From an archaeon (GTDB lineage: Archaea; Thermoproteota; QMWL01): DNA of 9,026 nucleotides. A program made the translations under genes and the position numbers. Each line of letters starts with the position of its first letter. Within the stretch, counting starts at the first letter, position 1. The notes beneath the pieces are model-generated. The model saw nothing but the letters and a program-made list of their open reading frames with translations. It was not told where the DNA came from and searched no databases. The DNA lies in assembly GCA_003661605.2 (NCBI GenBank), contig QMWL02000024.1, forward strand, positions 1-9,026, in the 5' to 3' direction. This document shows positions 1-6,834 of the stretch, one piece after another.

Positions 1-218
1 AAAAAGGCGTTCCTCGCCGGGGAGCGCGTGTTAAACTAGCCGAAGGCTACACCACTCGCATCACCAGCGGCGTTTACTCCCCCCTTCTACGAGCAGGCAT
101 AGGCTTCGCATACTTGCCTCCAAACGCATCGGGCATCGCTCTTGTTGAAGTTCGAACTGGGGTTTGGCGTCGTGCTGAAATCGTTAAACCTCCTTTCTAC
201 CCTAAGCGATCGCCATGA
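1..218 (+). CDS. gcvT: Glycine cleavage T protein (aminomethyltransferase), C-terminal end, 5' partial
   Basis: Only the last 71 residues are inside the window, read from position 3 to a TGA at 216-218. GcvT takes the aminomethyl group from the lipoyl arm of GcvH, releases ammonia and passes the one-carbon unit to a tetrahydrofolate or tetrahydromethanopterin-type carrier in the cytoplasm. The visible part matches the C-terminal barrel of the family. It shows GVPRRGARV, then TSGVYSPLLRAGIGFAYLP, then a strand ending in VEVRTG, and a terminal KPPFYP close to the usual PFY ending of GcvT. The stop overlaps the gcvH start as ATGA (215-218), so the two genes are very probably co-transcribed and translationally coupled. 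The catalytic N-terminal part lies upstream of the window and cannot be checked. Confidence 0.9.
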   Translation, partial: KGVPRRGARVKLAEGYTTRITSGVYSPLLRAGIGFAYLPPNASGIALVEVRTGVWRRAEIVKPPFYPKRSP

Positions 219-616
219 GCAGCGAATACCATGTACCTGAGGACCTACGGTATACGCGAACCCATGAGTGGGTCCGTATCGAGGCTTCCGGTTTGATCAC
301 CGTTGGTATAACCGATTACGCGCAAAAACAGCTTCATGACATTGTTGCTGTGGAACTCCCCTCGGTAGGAACTGCCGTAGAGCGCGGCGCAGTCGTCGCT
401 ACTCTGGAGTCTGTTAAGGCTACTGCTGATGTTTATGCTCCGGTCTCGGGCATCGTTGAGGAGGTAAACTCCGAATTAGATATGTCTCCTGAAAGAATAA
501 ACGAGGATCCCTACGGCTCTGGGTGGCTCTTCAAACTACGTCCCAAGGATCCCAGCGAAGTATCCTCTTTGCTAGATGCTACCTCCTACCGCAAACTCTT
601 GGAGTCCGAGTCTTAA
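215..616 (+). CDS. gcvH: Glycine cleavage system H protein (lipoyl carrier)
   Basis: This is a complete 133-residue protein, the usual size for GcvH. It is the shuttle of the glycine cleavage system: its lipoyl-lysine carries the aminomethyl intermediate from the P protein to the T protein and is re-oxidised by the L protein. The N-terminal YTRTHEWV matches the family's opening. The lipoylation site lies in LESVKATADVYAPVSG, with Lys68 as the predicted modified residue. The downstream YGSGWLFKL matches the conserved G-x-GWL/I segment near the end of the fold. The ATG at 215 is fixed by the ATGA overlap with gcvT; no Shine-Dalgarno sequence is seen before it. The stop at 614-616 lies one base from the stop of the convergent kinase-like gene. 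The P-protein and lipoylation genes are not in the window. Confidence 0.97.
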   Translation: MSSEYHVPEDLRYTRTHEWVRIEASGLITVGITDYAQKQLHDIVAVELPSVGTAVERGAVVATLESVKATADVYAPVSGIVEEVNSELDMSPERINEDPYGSGWLFKLRPKDPSEVSSLLDATSYRKLLESES

Positions 617-635
617 ATTAAATAACTTTTATTAC
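613..635. terminator. AT-rich junction between convergent stops, possible weak terminator
   Basis: The stops of gcvH (614-616) and the convergent kinase-like gene (618-620) are separated by one base. They sit in an AT-rich stretch that continues into CTTTTATTA on the + strand and reads as a T-rich run on the minus strand. Archaeal intrinsic termination uses T-rich tracts, so this could help end either transcript. There is no long uninterrupted T run and no clear hairpin, so the call is weak. Confidence 0.2.
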
Positions 636-1730
636 AGTCTCCTCGTTATAATCTGTTATAACCCTAACGTACCCTCTGAGAGCGGCGTCCAACTCCGGAT
701 CCCCAGTGTCGACTCTAAGCGCATCTAACTCCAGGATCTTCCTCCTAGTAGCGATTACCCAGATGTTCCTCCGACCTACACGCCGAAGAACCTTTGCGCT
801 TATCTGCTGGTTGCCTCTCCCGAAGATGAACCCCTGGCGTCCCAGCGGCGACACTATCACAACAGCCTCCGGCCACTCATCAAGAAGCGATAGGAGCGTC
901 CTCTCATCTACGTCGCGGGCAACTAACCGATCCTTAGTAACCGCATCCACACCAAGCAGCGTCTTCTCCAATCCCAGCGCATCTGCTACTGCTTTGACTG
1001 TAGTCCCTGGACCTAGTATGTAAAGAACTCCGCTTTTCATTCGTTCGACTACATATCGTGCTATTGCTCGCTTGTTCTCCTCCTCGCTACCCGATGTCGG
1101 TGACGGTGCCTTAGATAGTTGTACGAACAGAGGCGCGCGAGGGACTTTCATGTATCCGTATAACCGCACGCTGAGCCTATTCTCTCTAAATGCCTCTTCA
1201 TCGATGTCCATCACTTCAGATGGCTCAACGCCAGCTTCACCTCTTGCGAACATAACAAGGACCTCCGCTGCTGCCTCAGGCGTTACTGCAAATACTGCAC
1301 TGTAGACCTTAACACCGGCGGGAATCCCTAAGCAAGGCTTTTGATCCCCAACAACGCTTGCAACATCTCTCGCTGTTCCATCCCCTCCACAAAAAACCAC
1401 GATGTCAACGTCTAGATCCAGAAACCGCTTCACCGCGCGAACGGTATCTTCGCGCGACGTTTTATCAGGTACCTCGCAAACCACCTCATAGTTTGGATAC
1501 CCTGCCTTCCGTAACTCCTTCTCCCCCATATCACCACTACACGTATAGAAGGTGAAGTCCGTCCCTGCTAGCTCAATAAGATGTTTTAGGAATCGGACCG
1601 CTCGGTCGGGGGATACGGGTTTAGCTCCCCGCCGTATCGCCTCCTTGAGGATTTCCTCTCCATCGGTGCCCTTGAGACCAACGCTCCCTCCCATACCCGC
1701 TATGGGATTTACAACAAAGCCTACTCGCAT
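618..1730 (-). CDS. ATP-NAD/AcoX kinase-like protein (predicted polyphosphate- or ATP-dependent NAD kinase family, COG3199 type)
   Basis: This 370-residue protein is a complete member of the ATP-NAD/AcoX kinase-like family, part of the NAD-kinase and diacylglycerol-kinase fold. Visible motifs are the N-terminal VGFVVNPIAGMGG followed by GLKGTDG, the nucleotide-binding GGDGT at residues 115-119, and GIPAGVKVYS soon after it. The C-terminal half carries LGPGTT, LLGVDAV, SPLGRQGFIFGRGNQQIS and LRVDTGDPELD, all typical of this family. NADP synthesis is the annotation usually transferred, but the true substrate is not established for most archaeal members. I chose the ATG at 1730 because family members start MRVGFVVNP; an ATG at 1754 would add eight residues and lengthen the overlap with ileS to 34 bp. 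With the 1730 start the overlap is 10 bp, which suggests one transcript with ileS. A weak GAGAG lies upstream of the start. Confidence 0.88.
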   Translation of the reverse strand: MRVGFVVNPIAGMGGSVGLKGTDGEEILKEAIRRGAKPVSPDRAVRFLKHLIELAGTDFTFYTCSGDMGEKELRKAGYPNYEVVCEVPDKTSREDTVRAVKRFLDLDVDIVVFCGGDGTARDVASVVGDQKPCLGIPAGVKVYSAVFAVTPEAAAEVLVMFARGEAGVEPSEVMDIDEEAFRENRLSVRLYGYMKVPRAPLFVQLSKAPSPTSGSEEENKRAIARYVVERMKSGVLYILGPGTTVKAVADALGLEKTLLGVDAVTKDRLVARDVDERTLLSLLDEWPEAVVIVSPLGRQGFIFGRGNQQISAKVLRRVGRRNIWVIATRRKILELDALRVDTGDPELDAALRGYVRVITDYNEETVIKVI

Positions 1731-4657
1731 GCTGTTCTCTCGATCTCTAACCACAGTGGTTTTCCATCAATGCGCCACTCTCGTGCTCGCTCGCTGGGAG
1801 CAGTGTGGTAGATCACCTTTATCGCGCGCGTTTCTGTTCTAACATACTCCTCATTCCTGCGAACAGCTGCGATCAACTCGTCATCGCCTGCAACGTGAAG
1901 TACGATGTATTCCTCAATGTCTAAACCTAGATCCTTACGCATCACTTGCACCCTTCTGACGACTTCCCGCGCCCAGCCCAGTGCACGTAGCTCCGGAGAG
2001 ATAGTGACGTCCAGACCAACTTTTACACCATCGACTTCCCTTTGAACAACGTTCGGTGGTGGCGGCTTGTAGCTGACAGACAGTACATTACAGAGGTCTC
2101 GGAACACATGCGCCCATACGCGCAGCCGCTGCACCCATTGTTCATCTCCATGTATGTAGAGCGCCGTAAGCGGTTGTCTCAGTTTTATGCTCTTATCGGC
2201 GCGGATTCGCGCAGCAGTTTCCACAACTTTCTTGACAACCTTCATATCCCCTAACAGCTCGTGGTTAAGTAGTGTAGGTCTTGGTGGAGGAATATGGCAG
2301 AGATGCACAGACTCCTCCTTCTCGAATGGGCGAAAAACTCGCTGGTAGATCGCCTCTGTTATAAACGGCACGAACGGAGCGAGTAGAAGGAGGGCGTCTC
2401 TTAGCGCGAAGTACAAAGCGGTGTACAAACCCTGTTTCTCAACGTCCTCCTCCCACACACGTCGCCGTACGATCCGTATGTAGGTACGACTCACATCCTC
2501 TATCAGGAAGTTAATGACCTCCATTAACGCTTTGTGTAGCATACCTCTCTCCATATACTCCACATACCGCTGCTTTACGACCTCTATTTTGGCGAGTAGC
2601 CACCGGTCCTCAACTTCCATCTCACGAATGTGCATATCAGGGTTGTTGGGTGGAGAGAACCGATCTAGCTCCATGTACAAGCTAGCAAAGCGGTAAACGT
2701 TCCATATCTGTGCTAGAGTTCTATACGCCTGAAGAACTTCCTCTAAAACAAAACGTGAGTCCTCCCATACAGTAAACTGCAACTCGTACAACCGTAGAGC
2801 ATCGCACCCGTACTTCTTCACAACATCGATCGGATCAATAACGTTACCGAGGGATTTATGCATCGCGCGCCCCTCCCGGTCCAGAACGAAGCCGTGGACC
2901 ACAACACGGCGCCAAGGGAGAGCGTCAAAGCCCAATGCGCCAACTACTAGCGTTGTGTAAAACCACCCTCTCGTTTGGTCGTGTCCTTCTATTATCAGAT
3001 CCGCTGGCGGTGTCTTGGGTGCTTTGGGTAGCGATACGAAGCTTAGTGCTGCCCAAGGAGCTACGCCCGAGTCCATCCATACATCTACTACGTCAGGCAC
3101 CCGCTGGCAGTCGCCGCCGCACTGGGGACAGTTCAGGATTACCTCGTCCACGTAGGGACGGTGTAGCTCTGGAGGTTCCCGTCCGCGTTTGAGATGCGAT
3201 AGAAGCTCCGCTTTACTTCCTATAACGAGTACATACCCGCACTCTGAGCATACCCAGATTGGGAGAGGAACCCCCCAGTACCGCTGCCTGCTGATAACCC
3301 AGCGTCTAGCGTTTTCTAGCCACTTCCTAAAACGCTCCTCCCCTATCCGCCGCGGAACCCACTCGCTTCTTTCGTAAAGCTCCAGAAGTTTAGCTCTGTA
3401 AGGAGCTACGTCGATATACCACTGCTCCGTTAGCATGTAGATTAACGGTGTTTTGCAGCGCCAGCAGAACGGATAGCGGTGTCGAATCCTCTCAATTTTG
3501 AAGAGAAGCCCTCGCTCTTGCAGATCCTCAACTATTATGGGGTTCGCGTCAAACACGTTCAATCCCTCGTACTTCCCTGATCCCTGGACAAATCTACCAT
3601 CCTTACCAACTAAATTAATAATAGGTAAGTTGTATACTTGGCTTAAATAGAAGTCCTCCTCGCCGTGTGCAGGAGCTATGTGAACGAGACCTGTTCCTTC
3701 GTACGGCTTAACAACTTCCTCGCTAACAACGATCCTTAAATCTTTCAGGTCGCGTAAAATGAGTCCCTCGAGAGGATGACGATAACGAACTCCCTCAAGT
3801 TCCTCTCCACGCACACGTCGAATTACCTCGTACCTTATACCTGCAGTCTCGAGTATCTCGAGCCGCGTTTCTGCTAGTATATACCTCTCTTCTCCTGCGC
3901 TAACTTCAACATAATAGATGTCCGGGTGCGCAGCCACCGCAACGTTGTCAGGTATCGTCCAAGGAGTTGTCGTCCACACAAGTAGATACGTACGTTCCCG
4001 ATCCTTTAGTGGGAATTTAACATAGATGGAATCTTCTTCAACCTCTTTGTAAGCCTCCTCCATCGACGCTTCGTGCTCGGACAGCACGGTTCCACATCGA
4101 TAGCACCAGTGAAACACGCCATATCCGCGTTTTAACGCGCCTTTTTCATAGACTCGTTTTACAAAATTCCATACATATTCTATATAATCGTCCTTTAATG
4201 TGATATAGGGATGTTCCCACTCCATCCATACGCCTAAATTCCGATACTGTTCTATTTGCATTCTCATATGTTTTAGGGCTTGTTCTCTACATTTTTTTAT
4301 AAATATTTCAACGCCGATCCTCTCTTCGATTTCTCGTTTGCTCTTTACGCCTAACTCCCGCTCTACGCGTACCTCAATAGGTAGGCCATGTGTATCGAAC
4401 CCCGGTGTGTCTACCACCTGATACCCTCGCATCCTGTAATACCTAATATACGTGTCCTTCAGCAGCTTGTTCCAAGCCGTTCCTACGTGAATCGGGTTTG
4501 TTACATAAGGAGGTCCGTCGAGGAAGTAGAATGGTTTTTCCCCTCGGATACGCGCTTTCTGCGGGATTTTCTCCTGCTCCCAAAACTGGCGTATTTGCTG
4601 CTCAAGCTGTCTGGGATCATAGCTTCCTCTCATTCTCAGCACGTGGATGTCATTCAT
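1721..4657 (-). CDS. ileS: Isoleucyl-tRNA synthetase
   Basis: This 978-residue class I synthetase charges tRNA-Ile in the cytoplasm. The N-terminal catalytic fold has the HIGH-type motif as HVGT (57-60), preceded by FLDGPPYVTNPI. The CP1 editing domain lies between about 195 and 390, with WTTTPWT (228-234) and GTGLVHIAPAHGEED (321-335), the region that hydrolyses mischarged Val-tRNA. Cysteine pairs typical of the family occur at C185/C188, C398/C401, C470/C473 and C510/C513. The KMSKS loop appears as MHKS (599-602) followed by LGNVIDP. An anticodon-binding helical domain and a C-terminal domain follow, and the protein ends with a plausible full tail, EWRIDGKPLWLEIE. It is slightly shorter than many archaeal IleRS (about 1050 residues) without an obvious missing block. 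LeuRS and ValRS were considered; the overall motif pattern fits IleRS best. It is transcribed divergently from aglB. Confidence 0.97.
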   Translation of the reverse strand: MNDIHVLRMRGSYDPRQLEQQIRQFWEQEKIPQKARIRGEKPFYFLDGPPYVTNPIHVGTAWNKLLKDTYIRYYRMRGYQVVDTPGFDTHGLPIEVRVERELGVKSKREIEERIGVEIFIKKCREQALKHMRMQIEQYRNLGVWMEWEHPYITLKDDYIEYVWNFVKRVYEKGALKRGYGVFHWCYRCGTVLSEHEASMEEAYKEVEEDSIYVKFPLKDRERTYLLVWTTTPWTIPDNVAVAAHPDIYYVEVSAGEERYILAETRLEILETAGIRYEVIRRVRGEELEGVRYRHPLEGLILRDLKDLRIVVSEEVVKPYEGTGLVHIAPAHGEEDFYLSQVYNLPIINLVGKDGRFVQGSGKYEGLNVFDANPIIVEDLQERGLLFKIERIRHRYPFCWRCKTPLIYMLTEQWYIDVAPYRAKLLELYERSEWVPRRIGEERFRKWLENARRWVISRQRYWGVPLPIWVCSECGYVLVIGSKAELLSHLKRGREPPELHRPYVDEVILNCPQCGGDCQRVPDVVDVWMDSGVAPWAALSFVSLPKAPKTPPADLIIEGHDQTRGWFYTTLVVGALGFDALPWRRVVVHGFVLDREGRAMHKSLGNVIDPIDVVKKYGCDALRLYELQFTVWEDSRFVLEEVLQAYRTLAQIWNVYRFASLYMELDRFSPPNNPDMHIREMEVEDRWLLAKIEVVKQRYVEYMERGMLHKALMEVINFLIEDVSRTYIRIVRRRVWEEDVEKQGLYTALYFALRDALLLLAPFVPFITEAIYQRVFRPFEKEESVHLCHIPPPRPTLLNHELLGDMKVVKKVVETAARIRADKSIKLRQPLTALYIHGDEQWVQRLRVWAHVFRDLCNVLSVSYKPPPPNVVQREVDGVKVGLDVTISPELRALGWAREVVRRVQVMRKDLGLDIEEYIVLHVAGDDELIAAVRRNEEYVRTETRAIKVIYHTAPSERAREWRIDGKPLWLEIERTACE

Positions 4658-4697
4658 AGCGAACGCGCTTTAAGCGGGTGTAAAGCGGGTTTAAGGC
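4658..4697. promoter_or_regulatory. Divergent ileS/aglB promoter region with tandem AAGCGGGT repeats
   Basis: This 40-bp gap is the only real intergenic region and must hold the promoters of both ileS (minus) and aglB (plus). An AAGCGGGT motif occurs twice, at 4672-4679 and 4683-4690, 11 bp apart. A perfect odd-centred palindrome, CGCTTTAAGCG, spans 4666-4676. CTTTAAG at 4668-4674 lies about 26 bp before the TTG of aglB, the distance expected for a TATA box driving a leaderless transcript. On the minus strand, CTTTACA (within 4678-4684) lies about 25 bp before the ileS ATG, and CTTAAA (about 4690-4695) lies further upstream. The need for promoters here is certain; which element is used is inferred. 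Confidence 0.5.
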
Positions 4698-6686
4698 TTG
4701 AGCCCTCGTATCACGAAGAAGGCCATCGCTCAGTTCTTCAAACGAGGGTGGCAACAACGCCCTGCCATCAGCCGCGACGCAGCAACCACAGGTATAGTTC
4801 TCGCTGTCGTGTTCGTTAGTGCGCTTGTGCTTCGCCTCCTCCCTCTTCGTTGGGGCGCCTACCTATCTGAGTTTGACTCTTTTTACCACTACTATATCGC
4901 TGACTACATGGTTCGTACGCTTCCTGACTTATCAGCTTACCAGAGGTTAGTAGATACGAAGTTCTGGTACCCCTATGGTCGTCAGGTAGGGCCTACTACT
5001 CCTCCAGGGCTTCCAGCAACAGCGGCGCTTCTCTACGTCGCGCTCTCGAAGTTGGGTATCTCTGTGTCGGTACTTGATGTTTGCATAGTCTTCCCGCCCT
5101 TAATGGCTGCTCTAAGCACAATAGCCATTTTCTTACTTGGTCGTGAAATTGCAGATAAGCGCGTCGGTCTACTAGCCGCCGCACTCCTTGCAACAAACCC
5201 TGCTTACATCAGCCGCACCCACCTCGGCTTCTTCAAACACGAGTCCCTTGGCATCTTACAGATCATAATGATACTGCTTTTCTGTACGAAGGCGTTGCGT
5301 GCAGATGATAAGAGGCACTTTGTAGTCTATTCCCTTCTTTGCGCTCTTATGCAAACGTATCTTAACATTACGTGGGGCGCTTTCTACTATACCCTGAACC
5401 TTCTATCCCTTACGGCACTAGCTATGGTTGTGATCAGAAAGCATCACAGGAAGGCTACCCTCTTTATCGCTATCGTGCTTGGTACTTCGTGTTTGCTCTC
5501 TACTCCTGTTAGAAGAACTGCAAACATCGCCTTCTCTCTCGGCACGCTTCCCGCTCTCATCATGATGTTCGTGTGCATAGTACTTACCGTGTTGTATCTC
5601 TTACCTGAAAGCCGACCCCACTTTACGGCTCCTGTAGCGGTCTTTGCAGCTTCCGCGGTAATTGGGGCTGTAGTGTTTTCAGGTGCGATGCCTCTCCCTC
5701 TGGCGGGTAAGTTCGTTGCAACTCTTAATCCAGCGATACGTAGTCCTTTAGTTGCCTCCGTCGCTGAGCACCGCACCGCTACATGGGCTACCCTATATCA
5801 TGAGTTTGGATACTTGCTGGTATTCGCTTTATTTGGTATGTATATGTTAGCGAAAAAGTTTAGAGAACCAGATAAGATGCTACTACTGCTATACGGTGTA
5901 ACAGGTAGTTACTTCTCAGCAACCATGGCACGCTTGTCCCTCGTCTTTACTCCAGGAGTTTGTCTAATCGCGGCTTACGGTGTGGCCAAACTCCTCGATG
6001 AATTCAGAAAGTTAATCAGGAAGAGACGCACTCACATAGAAATACCCTTCATTTACATCGTTATTATCCTCCTCCTTCTAAGCATATACGCTTATCGAGG
6101 GGTTAGCTCTGGCTATGCTCCGGTAACTATCGCCGCATCGAGCATCCCTCTAGGATCGGGTTATCGTGGTCAGTACATGGACTGGGTTGAGGCCGTTGAG
6201 TGGATGCGTCTGAATCTTGGTCAAACCGCGGTCGTTCTCTCCTGGTGGGACTACGGTTATTGGATCTCCGTAGCGGGCAACTGCACTTCACTAGCAGATA
6301 ACTCCACAGTAAATCAAACGCAAATTGCTCTAATAGGCAAATTTTTCCTATCTAATGAAACAGAAGCCCTACGAATAGCTCGTATGTTTAACGTAACTCA
6401 CGTCCTAGTGTTTACCTGCCTTCCCGTTAGAATGGGATACGGTGAAGAAGGCAAGTGGCGGTGGATGGCTCGCATCGCAGGATTAAACGAGTCCGCTCTT
6501 GTTGAAGACGAACTCAGGAACTATGGGATTGATGTTCCCCGTGGAGACACCGTTCTAGGGAGTATGCTGCTTATGGACACACAGTGGTCGCGATACGCAA
6601 AGGAACTCAAATACTTCAAACTAGTGTTCAAGTCTTCCAACGGGCTTGTTAGAATCTTCGAGGTAGTCTACCCTGAGGAAATGTAG
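4698..6686 (+). CDS. aglB: Dolichyl-phosphate-linked oligosaccharyltransferase, AglB/STT3 family
   Basis: This 662-residue membrane enzyme transfers the assembled lipid-linked glycan to Asn in N-X-S/T sequons on the outer face of the membrane. A cytoplasmic N-terminus of about 30 residues is followed by roughly 13 hydrophobic segments up to about residue 470, then a soluble extracellular C-terminal domain. The first acidic motif is E58-F-D60 in SEFDSFYHY. The second motif region, SRTHLGFFKHE, ends in K180-H181-E182, where an Asp is usual at the first position. The EL5-type motif is SVAEHR with Glu357, R412 lies in MARLSLVFTPG, and the signature WWDYG is at 516-520. The C-terminal domain is compact compared with long euryarchaeal AglB proteins. 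The start is TTG at 4698; an in-frame TAA lies two codons upstream, and later starts would delete the first membrane segment. The 3' end overlaps nop10 on the other strand by 19 bp. Confidence 0.95.
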   Translation: MSPRITKKAIAQFFKRGWQQRPAISRDAATTGIVLAVVFVSALVLRLLPLRWGAYLSEFDSFYHYYIADYMVRTLPDLSAYQRLVDTKFWYPYGRQVGPTTPPGLPATAALLYVALSKLGISVSVLDVCIVFPPLMAALSTIAIFLLGREIADKRVGLLAAALLATNPAYISRTHLGFFKHESLGILQIIMILLFCTKALRADDKRHFVVYSLLCALMQTYLNITWGAFYYTLNLLSLTALAMVVIRKHHRKATLFIAIVLGTSCLLSTPVRRTANIAFSLGTLPALIMMFVCIVLTVLYLLPESRPHFTAPVAVFAASAVIGAVVFSGAMPLPLAGKFVATLNPAIRSPLVASVAEHRTATWATLYHEFGYLLVFALFGMYMLAKKFREPDKMLLLLYGVTGSYFSATMARLSLVFTPGVCLIAAYGVAKLLDEFRKLIRKRRTHIEIPFIYIVIILLLLSIYAYRGVSSGYAPVTIAASSIPLGSGYRGQYMDWVEAVEWMRLNLGQTAVVLSWWDYGYWISVAGNCTSLADNSTVNQTQIALIGKFFLSNETEALRIARMFNVTHVLVFTCLPVRMGYGEEGKWRWMARIAGLNESALVEDELRNYGIDVPRGDTVLGSMLLMDTQWSRYAKELKYFKLVFKSSNGLVRIFEVVYPEEM

Positions 6687-6820
6687 TCTGTTCGCAAGGA
6701 CTTCAGTATTCTCTGGATACGGTCCTTAAAAGGCGGTGGATGCGCTATTCTCGTATCTGCGCCGCAGCACGGACACTTTACCTGAAGCGTATAACGCCCG
6801 CACCTTGTGCATTTCCTCAT
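6668..6820 (-). CDS. nop10: H/ACA ribonucleoprotein protein Nop10 (short form)
   Basis: This 50-residue ORF begins MRKCTRCGRYTL, continues KCPCCGADTRIAHPPPF, and ends at a TAG at 6668-6670. Nop10 binds Cbf5 in the H/ACA guide ribonucleoprotein that makes pseudouridine in rRNA. The zinc ribbon is seen as C4-x2-C7 and C16/C18/C19. The AHPP segment is the conserved linker, but the usual run after it (R-F-S-P-E-D with a YG/YRR-type helix start) is replaced by PFKDRIQRILKSL, about three residues shorter. The ATG at 6820 lies 14 bp after the aIF2-alpha stop, with an AGGT nine bases before it; a TTG at 6826 would add two residues. Its place after rpl44e, rps27e and eif2a is the standard archaeal order and strongly supports the call. 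The gene overlaps the 3' end of aglB by 19 bp on the opposite strand. Confidence 0.9.
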   Translation of the reverse strand: MRKCTRCGRYTLQVKCPCCGADTRIAHPPPFKDRIQRILKSLRTDYISSG

Positions 6821-6834
6821 CTTCAAGAACCTAC

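Noticed and set aside
645..662. Two GTTATAA copies 10 bp apart, each nearly palindromic, looking like a possible operator
   Set aside because: They lie in the conserved C-terminal coding part of the kinase-like gene (VITDYN), far from any start, so codon content explains them better.
1731..1754. N-terminal extension of the kinase-like protein from an ATG at 1754
   Set aside because: Family members begin directly at MRVGFVVNP, and the extension only reads through the ileS 3' end in another frame.
706..1842. Several + strand open frames of 65 to 105 codons opposite the kinase-like gene and the ileS 3' end
   Set aside because: They are low-complexity Ser/Thr/Pro/Arg-rich shadows of conserved minus-strand genes and show no family features.
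2861..2869. The AMHKS form of the KMSKS loop in IleRS as a possible defect
   Set aside because: The second lysine and following SLGN are kept and the rest of the enzyme is intact; this looks like a natural variant of the loop rather than loss of function.
4388..4819. A 143-codon open frame on the + strand crossing the ileS start, the intergenic gap and the aglB start
   Set aside because: It lies antisense to the well-conserved N-terminus of ileS and out of frame with aglB, has no recognisable motif, and would cover the promoter region.
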